From Sweltsa coloradensis (taxonomy: Eukaryota > Arthropoda > Insecta > Plecoptera > Chloroperlidae), in NCBI GenBank assembly GCA_024449915.1, contig JAMZAV010002220.1:310001-374000 (forward strand): a stretch of DNA of 64,000 bases, written 5' to 3'. Below are positions 28,832 through 40,998 of this stretch, piece after piece. The notes beneath the pieces are model-generated. The model ran no database searches. It was given only the letters and a program-made list of their open reading frames with translations, and had not been told where the DNA came from. Each line of letters opens with the position of its first letter. Position 1 is the first letter of the stretch. The position numbers and the translations under genes are program-made.

Positions 28832-31649
28832 GTTCCTCTTGAATTTAGATGTCAATGTGTCCACTCCAAAGTACTAGTATGTGCTCACAATCAAGGAGGC
28901 TTAATTGAAATCGCAAATCAGCATATTTGCCTTGGGTAAGGTACTTTTGAAACAAACACTTTCACTCGGCATGTACAAACAAACTTTTGTTTGAAAGCGA
29001 TAATGATACTTTTAATCTATGTTCATGTGTTTTGTATTGAATAGGATTTTTTTTTACTCAACCAGGGAAATTATGAATTACTAATGTTAAAAACAAGTTC
29101 ATTTGGGAGAAGTTAATATGAACTTCCCCAATTATCCAACAAGTTCCTTAACTATAAACAACCATTATAACTTTTGCTGCTTTACACAAGGCTTATCTGT
29201 CTCTACTACATATTTTATTATACTATTTAAGTGTCACCTGCATGTCCCACCATAAAGACCTATTACATAGTACTACTAGCCCATTGTGCAACTCTACAAC
29301 AATTTGTCATACATTTCTAATACAGAAACCTCTCTAAAATACGTAGTACCATTCCTTTGTCAACTTGTTTCTTTTGTCATGTTGGTACTTGGGATGTTGT
29401 TTGTATCTTTTGTAATTTACTCTGGTTAAGATCAAGATTATTAATTTAGTTTCATATTCAAGATAATGTCTGCAAATTGTTTTCAATAAGTTTTCAGATG
29501 CAGGTCACCAATGAAGATAGTAATAAAAAAGTTTTTTTAATCAAGAGGTTAAAACTTAGGCCTGTAGCTAGGTTTGTAAATTTTTATTTTTATAGTCACG
29601 TTGTAAGGGTTGGAAACACCCCTTTACCCAACTAAATGATGTTGGAACAAAGTGAATACGGTACTGAATTGATATAGTTGTGTTGGTGGATGAGCGTATT
29701 TGGCATCTCCTTGCATTCTTCCATTTGAAAACATAGTAAAATCTGATTTTTTACGAGAAATATTTATATTATGTCTTTATTGACAATAGAATAAAAAAAA
29801 TGAAAATTCCATAGTGCCAATTCTTGGATTGTACCAAAAGAACATGGCTTGCCTAAGTTGAGAGATTCTGGAACGTAAGTTTTCAACAAGCAGTAGTGTA
29901 GTGGCTTGTCTGGTAGAGACTAGAGAGCGAACAAACATATAATAATTGTGCAAAAAATTTAAAAAATAATTGAAGTAACGTTTTTCAAGAGAAATATTTA
30001 TTCGACTCCCCAAAAACGTAGCAGTTCTAAGTAGGTAATTGAAGTTTTGCTATGTTACTATGCTCACCCAATAATTGTGTAATTAATGATGTTTTGTAGA
30101 CAATGCTTTTATCCCATAGCGTATCAAAGTTTACCTGATGGAGACTTTGGGTCAATGCCTGGCTGGGTTTGAAGGTCAAGCTCAAGCAATACTTGAAAAA
30201 TAACTTATTAATAAATAATAATATAACATAAGTGTAACACTAACGGAAGTTCATATTAATTCTAAGGCAATTATAAGAGTGAATTAGTTATTGTTAAGCT
30301 ATATATATGTATAAGATTGAGCAATCTCATAAGAAACCATGAGGTTTCTAGGTATTTATTGTGATATTATAATGTTAACAAAGGGCTTTCGTTACCATTT
30401 ATGAAAAGATTGTATGAACATATTACTTACCGACATTGCAAACATTGAAAATGCTCAGCACTGACATTTGCAGCATTGAAACACTAGTTTACGATGTTTC
30501 TATTAGTTCTTGGCCAAAGTAGTGGTTCGAAATGACCAGTGTATGTTCCATGACCGTAAAGAACAAACAAATCTTTTGCTTGAAACCAGTCAAGCACATA
30601 GCTGTTTGCAGGTATAAAATTCATTGATGATGCCATACTACCTTACAATAGTGCCTAGTGGAGATCTAACCACACTTTATTAAGAGAGTATAGGACATGC
30701 GTTTTAGGCAAATTACTGTTTGCTCGGCCGACTGACACCACAGGTGTTTGAAATTTTGATCATGTGTCACGAATGTGAAAATATAGGGCTCTGCAGTAAC
30801 ACATTTCCAAATTTAGTTTTAAAATGATTTATAAAAAATAAATTAGTTTTTGCAAATTTTGAATTTGTTAAAAACTAAATAATTGTCTATAGTCACTATA
30901 TTTGTGATTTTTTCTAGCTAATTCAGACAAATTTTTGAAAATCTATAACCGCAGGGCTGTCCATGTATGCTTTATTGACAACTTTGCAAAGTTTCATATA
31001 TGTCGGATGCATCTTGGCCGAGCGAATAGCTATTTGCTAACTGCCAAATGTGTCTCATTCCCTCTCGAGCGGGCATTGAAGTCATTACACTGGTATCCAA
31101 GTGATGATTAGCTGAAGTTGACCTGTTGGAACAAAATAAATAAATTTATATTTAAGAGTATGGCCTAAATACCCACTCATTTAAGAGAACTGATTTTCAG
31201 TAGGGGGGCGGCAAACAAACTTTGTCTTGTCGAAATTGAACACATGCATTTCTATGTTTGGGCAAGTTTTCACTGGTAGGTAACATTTTTTTTTTAAAGA
31301 ATAATTGTACTTGCCAAATGAAAATAACTTATGTTCAATATTGATGGAACAATATTGTCATTTCAATGGATCTATGTAGTATGGTATTGTTTAGATTTGT
31401 AACTGAAAACTTATTTAAGTTCTTTTGTTATTTGTGTCATGATTATTGCTGACAAGGTTTCCTCATTTCCTAGGATTTAACACTTTTTTGCTTATTGTTT
31501 TTATTTTTCTTATTTATGTTTATTTTTATTATGTTTTATGACATAGTTTGTATAGGTTAGTTTGTAGGGAGTTGGCACCAATGATCTGTTGAGCTTGTTA
31601 TTAATGGATTTTAATCTCAATTACAGTTGGACTCCATTGATATTAAACC

Positions 31650-32048
31650 CCTATAGTAGGCTAGATTAGCAGTCTCCTATACCTCCGCACAGGCGCGAGC
31701 GTAGCAAATTGAAGACTCAACCGGCCCATTTCAAGATGGCGATTTGGTGTTTTAATTTATGCTTTTTTAATGCAATAAAGTATTTTACTGGATTGTTTGA
31801 TATGGTTTTAGCTTGTGCAGCATTGGTATTAAACAAAAGAAACAATACGAAGTGATTGCATAAGGGAATTTAGTAATCATTTGGTGTTAAAGGCTAGTAT
31901 GCTTACCTGTCAACCTGGCGGCAATCTTGAGAACTATTTGGCCACAAATCGCTCCCATTTGATTAACATGTAAACTGTCATTTTAAGATGGCTTCTAATT
32001 GTACCGGAAGTGGACCACGACTGCTGGTCTAGCCAATTATATAGGATG
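31650..32048. mobile_element. MITE-like inverted-repeat element
   Basis: CTATAGTAGGCTAGATTAGC at the left is mirrored by GCTGGTCTAGCCAATTATAT at the right, with a few indels. AAGATGGC motifs occur inside both ends. Family and target duplication unresolved. Confidence 0.45.
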
Positions 32049-34019
32049 TCTATGGTTGGACTGCTCACAAGGAACTTTTACAAATAAGGCGCAGTGAACT
32101 GTTTTGTTTGAATTGAACGTAATTTATATAGTATTGTATATTAACTCCCTGGGTCCGGGGGAAGTGGTGGCAGTAAATGTATCTAGTTACTTTACTACTT
32201 ACTAGTACAGTATATTAATTTTTTTAACGGAAAATAACTTCAAAATGCATTTTTACTTTTTAGTATTTGATTAACTGCTTATTGTTAACTGTAGAGTATT
32301 AATTATTATTATAAAGTTTGTTATATTGCTAGTTACCCTACCCATTTGTGTAAAAAAAAAAGATATTAACAGTAATACAAACAGTTATTAACTTATTTTT
32401 AGAATAGTTTTAGGTTAAAATGCTATTGTTGAAACCTTTCAGAATCCTTTTTTGACTAGGTCTCAAAACCTATTTGTTTGAACTTGAACTTTTGACTTTT
32501 GAAATTTAAGTTTTATGTGTTGGATTAATTAAATACTTCTTCATCAATGTATGATCTCCCCATTGTCAAGATCGAGAAGGCTGAAAATGCAGGCATGCGT
32601 AGATGCATTAGCCTGGCATAATTCGCAGACTTGGCTTCAATCGGGTAACAGTTAAGTTACACCTTTAGTATTCAGGTATGATAGTATTTAATGTTTCTAT
32701 GATGCTATAGTTAAGACTACTCTCTATATACATATATGCAATAATCTTCAACGCGTGCACCAATATATAAAAGTAATTAACAGGTTGTACGTACGTATAT
32801 TTTAATTGATTGACAATGGTGTGATTTCTTTTGATGGGTCAACTTATCAGTGGTCTTTACAATGTCAGTGCTGGCATCGAAGTGCAAAATATAGGCCTAT
32901 AGAAGAGTGCTTGAGGTCTTTGAGAGCTAGGCTATTTGTTTCGCTAAGACTTGCGTTCAACAATGAAGCCGCTCTCGCAAAACAATGTTATGTTCGTACA
33001 ATGTGTATGTACGGAAATGTATATGAATGAAATTATGAATTCAGTAATAAATTTTACATTTTCATAAAGTGTCTTGTATTTATCGTTGTTATTAATCCAG
33101 AATCCCTTTCTTTCTTGTCCCAGTTCATCACATAATGGTTAACCTGATGTGTATTTGTAATACTATGTTACTAACTGTTGCAGTACATTATCCAGAGAAT
33201 CTCGGGTCAACATATTTGTAGAAGTTCGGAAAACCGGAATATCCCAACCTGATGATGAAAACTTCCAGCATAATTTGTTTCAAAATTGACTACAGGTTTG
33301 ATAATGTTTATGTAGTTTATGTATTTTGATCTACCTAACTGTTTTTATCTCCATTCTAAAGAGAGCACTCATTATCCACAGACAAGCATTGTGCTTTTTG
33401 AAATATGTAGCAGGGAAGGAAAAGTCATACTACTCGGTAGAAGACCTCATGGGAGAGAAGTGGAAGTGATCGTAGCGCTTTCAGTTATGACACCTTGTGC
33501 CATTTTATTTTTTTAATTCTTCTATTCTTTTTTTTAATTGTTACTATACTGATTGTAATATTGGTATGTGTTTGTTCTAATGGTTCTTGACCATTACAAT
33601 ACTCTACTGATATCTCAGACGCTGAGTCATACTGTATGCTTATTAAATAAATAAATAAATTTTTACCTAGCCTGGTATTGTTTCTCTAGTATTTTTATTT
33701 TGCTTGGCTAGGTCAGCAACTTTGAATGTTTCAATCCTGTGCCTGTAGGTAAAAACAAATTTGAATGCTGAGTTACGTATCTTTAGTACCTGGTACATTT
33801 CTAAATATATTTGTAAGCAACTTCAATAAATGTAAAATGTACTAATACCATACTTTTGATGTGTTGGATTACAGGTCAGGTGGTGTTTGGGCTTGGTGCC
33901 TAGTTACAGCAAGTGAAAAAATAACACGAAGACAAGAAGACAAGAACACTTGCACCACTAACACTCCAACAATAATCTACATAATACGTAATGCACCTTT
34001 CCTGTACCTTTCCTCCCAC
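32049..34019. other. Intergenic, nothing recognised
   Basis: AT-rich. A 74-codon frame at 32806-33030 has no recognisable motif and is not supported as a gene. Confidence 0.6.
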
Positions 34020-35021
34020 TTTTTTTTTTTTTTTTTTTTTTCTTGTGCAAAGTTGGCCTCTTCAGCCATTCTTCTGTCTTGCTATCCAATATAAGACTGC
34101 CTCCTTTTCTATCCTGCTCAGGTCATCGGGCAGGGAGTCAATGTCATTCTTGAGGGCGGCGCATCTGAAGAGATGCGCTCTGTCTTGATCTTCTAAATTA
34201 CAAAGTTTGCAGGTAGCCGGTTCGTTGGTAATGTTGAAGCGGTGCAGGTGGTGCTGCAAGACGTCGTGACCGGTTACAAGCCGGAAATGGGCGGTGGCCG
34301 TCTTCCTCGACCAGTCTTTGTCTGGCCCTTTTTTGATCTCGGTCCACCAGTTCTTTAGTCGTGAAGTCTCTTCTGTGGTGTTTCTGAAGATCCTTTTTGT
34401 GGTTGACTTGATCTTAGTTTTGACATTTTGGTAGGAGAGAGGCGCTGCTGGTGGTTGCGGTGCTTTTTGTGGCACTTTTGGCCAAGAAGTCTGCCTTTTC
34501 ATTCCCCATGATCTTGCAGTGACTGGGGATCCATTGAGTCTCTAATAGTTTGTTTTGTTGTCGGATGCCGACAAGGGAGTTTTTGAAAAGCAGCGATTTA
34601 GGATGGAGGTTCGCTGCTTGAGAGACAAATTGGATGGCCGAGACGCTGTCGCTTAGGATCACAAATTTTGTCTTGTTGAGGGGGAAGGCGGGGGTCTCGG
34701 CGATTTTTTCGGCCGCCCTGGCAATGGCTGCGACCTCAGCGTTGAAGTATGTTTCGCCAGCTCCCATTGGAGTGGCTTCTTCAAAGAAGATGCAGTGGAT
34801 GCCGTAACCTGTTCTGTTTGTAGCCGAGTCATAGGAGCCGTCTGTGAAGATGTGCACCCACTCTTGAAGAGGAAAGTGCTTCTTCAGGTGCTTCTCGGCA
34901 AGCTCTTTCAGTTCTTTATGGTCATGGTCATCTTTCTTCTCGATGCCGTCAATTTTGGTCCCCGGGGCAAGCTGATTGGACTTGTCCGGCAGAAGCTCTG
35001 GGAGTGTGTGAATGTGTAAGC
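34020..35021 (-). pseudogene. 5'-truncated LINE: RNase H and C-terminal zinc knuckle
   Basis: The minus-strand frame opens near 35019. It carries an RNase H domain with all four acidic residues: FTDGSYD, FNAEVAAIARA, ILSDSVSAI and GNEKADFLAK. A frameshift near 34440-34490 follows. The second frame (34062-34502) has HFRLVTGHDVL and a C-x2-C-x8-H-x4-C knuckle (CKLCN...AHLFRC). It ends in a stop about 20 bp before a poly(A) tail (plus-strand T run 34020-34041). This order fits LINEs of the I/R1/LOA type with a downstream RNase H. Dead copy: no reverse transcriptase, frameshifted. Confidence 0.88.
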
Positions 35022-35028
35022 CCTATTC

Positions 35029-35380
35029 AAGTCAAAAGTTTTTTAACTTTTGATTTAGACTCGAGTCCATCAGTTCTTGTCTTGGGAGTTAATAAACGGT
35101 GACTTTGGAGCCGTACTGGCAACAAAGCACATGATAAATTCAAGAGTTGTTCTGAATCGGCCTTGTGATTCTGGCGTTGATCCGCGGGTGTTCGCACTGT
35201 CCATACCACTGATTTCTATATTTCCTATTAAAAATATCGATCTTTGGTTGGTTATCGCTCACTCGTCGATTGCGTCGGGGCCTACAGGGTTGGCTTGGTC
35301 CTTTGATTTAAAGTCCCCCACTGAAAATCAGTTATATAACTGAGTGGGTAGACTCTAAATACAATTTTTTTTTTTTTTTT
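35029..35380 (+). mobile_element. tRNA-derived SINE, head missing
   Basis: About 90% alike to the body and 3' end of the SINE at 12593, including GGTGACTTTGGAGCCGT and ACTGAGTGGGTAGACTCTAA, with a T-rich tail. The tRNA-like head is absent. It abuts the truncated end of the LINE in opposite orientation. Confidence 0.85.
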
Positions 35381-35491
35381 TAATAATTCAAGTTCCCAGT
35401 TTAACTGTTTAAGTAATACATAATGTCATATTAATCTGGTTGCACTGCTTCACACATCTAAGTCCATTAAGGTGATAGATGATAAACTTTT

Positions 35492-35625
35492 ATTAAGTCA
35501 ATCCAGAAATTAAAAATTCCATCCCAGCGGGATATCGAACCCCGGTCTCCCGATTGCCGGTCAAGTGCTTTACCCCTAAGCCACCGGGACCGCTGGGATA
35601 GAATTAATTTTTGGATTGATTTCCA
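35492..35625 (-). repeat. tRNA-like foldback element
   Basis: The minus strand folds into a complete cloverleaf of about 70 nt: acceptor GTCCCGG/CTGGGAT with G-U pairs, D stem GCTT/AAGC, anticodon stem CTTGA/TCGGG with loop CCGGCAA (GGC in anticodon position), and T arm CGGGG-TTCGATA-TCCCG. Inverted repeats outside the cloverleaf (CAATCCAGAAATT / AATTTTTGGATTG, and ATCCCAGCGG / CCGCTGGGAT) enclose it. A diverged copy lies at 42775-42917. Base 33 is C rather than U, so a working tRNA is unlikely. Confidence 0.7.
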
Positions 35626-37699
35626 TAAAATCAATTACACCTACGGGAGTGTTTCCCTATTAATGAAATTGAGATGATTATATACGTCTACATTGCATTT
35701 TAAGCTTGGTAGATTGAATGCAAAACGGAACTAAGGTAGGAACTAAGGTATTACCGTATTAGCTATTAAGAAACTAAGTAAGTGATAGAAACACCACGTA
35801 GCTTTAACACTTTATTTATCACAGTCACAGTCATAACAACAAAATTAAGTGCAATCTACAACAATAAATGCATTGTTATTGGTTATAGTACAGGTTAATA
35901 CTTACTAATTAATAGTTACTTGAAAAGAATAGGAGTGGTTTAGAGTTGTCTTATGTCTTGTTTTCAGTAGTACCTGCTGCAAGGCATACGTAGTATGTAC
36001 CCAGAGATGCATATTCACATTCATAGTACGTACATTTGCATCTACGTCTGCGACAGAAAGTAACTGTAATTATATTCGTATAGTAATTATTTCATACACA
36101 CGATACCCTCTCAACTTCGTACTTGGCAATGTCGGCTCTTCCATCTCAAGTCATCCTTGTGCTAATCTAATACCTCTCGAGATCAGCTACGTTGCATGAT
36201 CTGGGCTGTGGGTGAACTGCCCCAGATGATAACTTACGAGAGAAAAATGAAGTAAGCAATGATATTTGATATATGTTTGGTGATAACCACTTAAATTAAA
36301 TGTTATTTTTTAATTTTTTGTATACAAGTTTTTATTAAAAGATGTACATACAGTATGTGCACCGTGATAAGAGATGAACATAATATGCTGTATTAAAATT
36401 TTATCAAAAGTTACGTAGATAAATTGACTAAACCATATTAAATACCGGTACGTACGCATTTCAATGCCAGGGTTTGAACTGAATAGGCTACAATTAACAT
36501 TTACTGTATGGTGTTGAAAATATTAATTAACCAATTTCTAGGTACTGCAAAATATTTCTCATTGTATTGTAGAACTGTCATTCATATGTAAATGAAGGGT
36601 TGCACAGAATATGTATGCAGCCTATATAAATAAACTACAAAGTATAAAGTCAATAATTTGGTCTGCTAGACTGCTACTATGGTATTGATGGATGGTTTTT
36701 ATTTTGCCACCTTGAGTTTGGTTCTTGTACCACATGTGAAAGTTGTTCCTGCCGGTCATAATCTAGCACAACTGTTAAAGTGAGAGGCTTTGTTTTATTT
36801 TTATGCACTCAAGACGTAACACACCACTTCATTTACATCCGATTAGAGGGTAATCGGAAATATAGCAACATTGAATTTTTAATTCCATAAAAATTATTAT
36901 TTCAGATATACATATTTGACATGCATAGACATAAGTACTAGGTACCTTAAGGTGTGAAGCATTCTAAATTACTATACAACATACTACAAACATTCATGGA
37001 AAGCTAAATCAATTGGAATGTACCAATCATGTTTTCTCAAAAGCAATACTTAACACTAGGATTATTACTTGATTACAGACTAGTTACAAATATAAAAAAG
37101 TGAAATTAAAGCGGTAACAGCAAACAGTGAAAACTTAAAAGTAATGGCCTCCCATTAATGCACAAAAGTGCAAATAACGTACTAAACTAAACTCGATATC
37201 ACAAACCCTAGATAATTTTCCGGTGTTGATTGGTATTATTGTACACGACGCTGGTTACACGAAAGTAAAAGAGTCTGATGACTCAAATAGGTAATGAAGC
37301 GCTGCCTTATAGATGTACCATCATAGGTAATTGTGGCTTGCGTCATTATTTGCGCGCCAGTGAGCCTAGTTTATTCTCTGATGTAGGTGTGTTCTGTAAA
37401 TACGGATACAGGTGCCGTATTGGCTTAGTTCTCGTTGGCAGACGAGAGGAACGGGTCTTTTCAATGTGCTTATGGCTTGGGACTGCAATATCAGTAAGAC
37501 CTCACTGCCCTGTACCATCACTTGTCTCCGCCGATAAATAAGCTTACGCTGCAAATAAGACGACTTGAACTTGACTGTTTTTGCCGGGGCTTTTGAGATA
37601 TTGGTAGATAATCTGTGCTACGTTATATGAGCTCATGATTAAGCAGTGTTGTTCATAAGCTAGGTACATAATCTGTACCTATACTTATATATATATACA
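35626..37699. other. Intergenic, nothing recognised
   Basis: 2 kb of AT-rich sequence. An 87-codon frame at 37278-37541 shows no domain. Confidence 0.6.
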
Positions 37700-37805
37700 T
37701 ATAATTTACTGTAGAGAGAACATAAAGCCCAGCCTGAAGGGCTGGGGGCGACAAAACTTTTCACCTGCTGATGACAACTGTAGCTAATTTAAAGTTGTTA
37801 CCTTA

Positions 37806-37847
37806 ATCCACGACGCGTTTCGTCCTTCTGGGACTCTTCAGGCGGAT
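37806..37847 (-). ncRNA. Hammerhead ribozyme in inverted part
   Basis: Same 42-nt motif as at 38883, on the minus strand, in the inverted 5' portion. Confidence 0.85.
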
Positions 37848-38882
37848 GGTGGCCACTAAAAATCAGCTAACTACATGCAACCAAAACTCACAACACATAA
37901 CCAAACCTGTGGTAGGGCCACGCAAGAAGTAAATTCTGCAAGCATGTTGTCATCATCAGCAAGGTTACTTCACACACCATTCATACTGGGGCACACAGTC
38001 AGCACAGACAGTAAGGGGGTTCCCTCCCAACTCTGGTGCTCGGGAGACAAGAAATCCATGACTTACCCTGGATTCGAACCAGGACCCTTGGCAACAAGAG
38101 AAAAGCTGCCCCTCCTGCTGTTGCTGGGCAAGGGTGCCTCTTCATTCATACAAAGAGAAAAGGTTAGAGATAGGAAGGGTGGAAAGTCACAACACAGCAC
38201 AACCAGTGAGGGGGCTTCCCTCCTAGACTCTGGTGCTTGGGCGACAAAAGAACCATGTCTTACCCTGGATTTGAACCAAGACCCGTGGCAACGAGAGAGG
38301 CTGCCCTACTAATTGTGACTGGGATTCGAAAACGAAAGGAAACAAGACTACAAATTGCAAGCTCTTGGCTATAGCACAGGTACACGTGCTATATTAGCTC
38401 TTGGCTGCAGATGAAGAGGTTGAAGGAAAAGACGAGTCGCCCAAGCACCAGAGTCTAGGAGGGAAGCCCCCTCACTGGTTGTGCTGTGTTGTGACTTTCA
38501 GTCTAGGAGGGAAGCCCCCTCACTGGTTGTGCTGTGTTGTGACTTTCCACCCTTCCTATCTCTAACCTTTTCTCTTTGTATGAATGAAGAGGCACCCTTG
38601 CCCAGCAACAGCAGGAGGGGCAGCTTTTCTCTTGTTGCCAAGGGTCCTGGTTCGAATCCAGGGTAAGTCATGGATTTCTTGTCTCCCGAGCACCAGAGTT
38701 GGGAGGGAAGCCCCCTTACTGTCTGTGCTGACTGTGTGCCCCAGTATGAATGGTGTGTGAAGTAACCTTGCTGATGATGACAACATGCTTGCAGAATTTA
38801 CTTCTTGCGTGGCCCTACCACAGGTTTGGTTATGTGTTGTGAGTTTTGGTTGCATGTAGTTAGCTGATTTTTAGTGGCCACC

Positions 38883-38924
38883 ATCCGCCTGAAGAGTCCC
38901 AGAAGGACGAAACGCGTCGTGGAT
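38883..38924 (+). ncRNA. Hammerhead ribozyme, type I
   Basis: ATCCGC (stem I), CTGAAGA, GTCC-CAGAA-GGAC (stem II), GAAA, CGCGTC with cleavage expected after C38918, then GTGGAT (stem I partner). A15.1 to U16.1 enclose CGCG, so stem III is the self-complementary ACGCGU. That favours a dimeric or co-transcriptional fold, as in other short-stem-III hammerheads. Confidence 0.88.
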
Positions 38925-39847
38925 TAAGGTAACAACTTTAAATTAGCTACAGTTGTCATCAGCAGGTGAAAAGTTTTGTCGCCCCCAGCCCTTCAGGCTG
39001 GGCTTTATGTTCTCTATGCTTTCCCAACCTGTCAACCCTTCTCCAATCTAAACTAAACTAGCCATTTGGCCTTTTCCAAACTAATTGAACAACCAAGTCA
39101 TTTGACACCTATCACTTTCCATCTTTCTTCACCTATGGGGTCGAGATGGGCGAGCCTACTCTACACCCTCTGGTGGGTCCGTGTTTCCTTGTTCATAACA
39201 AGTGTGACTCCTTGTCCTGCTGGGGGGGCCTAGCAGGTGATGAACCTGTTAGACCCTACTCGTCTTTTCCTTCAACCTCTTCATCTGCAGCCAAGAGCTA
39301 ATATAGCACGTGTACCTGTGCTATAGCCAAGAGCTTGCAATTTGTAGTCTTGTTTCCTTTCGTTTTCGAATCCCAGTCACAATTAGTAGGGCAGCCTCTC
39401 TCGTTGCCACGGGTCTTGGTTCAAATCCAGGGTAAGACATGGTTCTTTTGTCGCCCAAGCACCAGAGTCTAGGAGGGAAGCCCCCTCACTGGTTGTGCTG
39501 TGTTGTGACTTTCCACCCTTCCTATCTCTAACCTTTTCTCTTTGTATGAATGAAGAGGCACCCTTGCCCAGCAACAGCAGGAGGGGCAGCTTTTCTCTTG
39601 TTGCCAAGGGTCCTGGTTCGAATCCAGGGTAAGTCATGGATTTCTTGTCTCCGAGCACCAGAGTTGGGAGGGAAGCCCCCTTACTGTCTGTGCTGACTGT
39701 GTGCCCCAGTATGAATGGTGTGTGAAGTAACCTTGCTGATGATGACAACATGCTTGCAGAATTTACTTCTTGCGTGGCCCTACCACAGGTTTGGTTATGT
39801 GTTGTGAGTTTTGGTTGCATGTAGTTAGCTGATTTTTAGTGGCCACC

Positions 39848-39889
39848 ATCCGCCTGAAGAGTCCCAGAAGGACGAAACGCGTCGTGGAT
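39848..39889 (+). ncRNA. Hammerhead ribozyme, type I
   Basis: Second sense copy, 965 bp after the first, core identical. Confidence 0.88.
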
Positions 39890-40813
39890 TAAGGTAACAA
39901 CTTTAAATTAGCTACAGTTGTCATCAGCAGGTGAAAAGTTTTGTCGCCCCCAGCCCTTCAGGCTGGGCTTTATGTTCTCTATGCTTTCCCAACCTGTCAA
40001 CCCTTCTCCAATCTAAACTAAACTAGCCATTTGGCCTTTTCCAAACTAATTGAACAACCAAGTCATTTGACACCTATCACTTTCCATCTTTCTTCACCTA
40101 TGGGGTCGAGATGGGCGAGCCTACTCTACACCCTCTGGTGGGTCCGTGTTTCCTTGTTCATAACAAGTGTGACTCCTTGTCCTGCTGGGGGGGCCTAGCA
40201 GGTGATGAACCTGTTAGACCCTACTCGTCTTTTCCTTCAACCTCTTCATCTGCAGCCAAGAGCTAATATAGCACGTGTACCTGTGCTATAGCCAAGAGCT
40301 TGCAATTTGTAGTCTTGTTTCCTTTCGTTTTCGAATCCCAGTCACAATTAGTAGGGCAGCCTCTCTCGTTGCCACGGGTCTTGGTTCAAATCCAGGGTAA
40401 GACATGGTTCTTTTGTCGCCCAAGCACCAGAGTCTAGGAGGGAAGCCCCCTCACTGGTTGTGCTGTGTTGTGACTTTCCACCCTTCCTATCTCTAACCTT
40501 TTCTCTTTGTATGAATGAAGAGGCACCCTTGCCCAGCAACAGCAGGAGGGGCAGCTTTTCTCTTGTTGCCAAGGGTCCTGGTTCGAATCCAGGGTAAGTC
40601 ATGGATTTCTTGTCTCCCGAGCACCAGAGTTGGGAGGGAAGCCCCCTTACTGTCTGTGCTGACTGTGTGCCCCAGTATGAATGGTGTGTGAAGTAACCTT
40701 GCTGATGATGACAACATGCTTGCAGAATTTACTTCTTGCGTGGCCCTACCACAGGTTTGGTTATGTGTTGTGAGTTTTGGTTGCATGTAGTTAGCTGATT
40801 TTTAGTGGCCACC

Positions 40814-40855
40814 ATCCGCCTGAAGAGTCCCAGAAGGACGAAACGCGTCGTGGAT
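40814..40855 (+). ncRNA. Hammerhead ribozyme, type I
   Basis: Third sense copy, 966 bp after the second, core identical. Confidence 0.88.
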
Positions 40856-40998
40856 TAAGGTAACAACTTTAAATTAGCTACAGTTGTCATCAGCAGGTGA
40901 AAAGTTTTGTCGCCCCCAGCCCTTCAGGCTGGGCTTTATGTTCTCTATGCTTTCCCAACCTGTCAACCCTTCTCCAATCTAAACTATAATTTACTGTA

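Larger units (their letters stand above)
26882..31649. other. XYLT 3' flank and intergenic DNA
   Basis: Contains the XYLT 3' UTR. A stretch at 27290-27680 is rich in GTTGT/ACAAC words forming many short inverted repeats. At about 29740-30025 there is faint similarity to the interior of Helentron family 2 (GAGAAATATTT, CCAAAAACGTAGCA). Two exon-like segments are listed separately. No gene recognised. Confidence 0.5.
37714..40984 (+). mobile_element. Hammerhead retroelement array (retrozyme-like) with inverted 5' part
   Basis: 3271 bp between exact 14-bp direct repeats TATAATTTACTGTA (37700-37713 and 40985-40998). From about 38436 to 40984 it is a plus-sense head-to-tail array of a 965-966-bp unit. 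From 37714 to about 38436 part of one unit is inverted. Each unit: hammerhead ribozyme; strong hairpin CCCAGCC...GGCTGGG; 3' region ending CTCCAATCTAAAC; then the next unit with two ~120-bp homologous modules holding tRNA-like anticodon and T arms. The ends and duplications show that the whole array was inserted in one event. No protein is encoded; frames of up to 145 codons are antisense to the tRNA-like modules. Confidence 0.93.

Noticed and set aside
32806..33030. 74-codon frame
   Set aside because: No domain, no convincing splice context and no matching neighbour exon.
35520..35602. Functional tRNA-Ala gene on the minus strand
   Set aside because: The cloverleaf is good, but C at position 33, weak G-U pairs and enclosure in a repeated foldback argue for a tRNA-like repeat.
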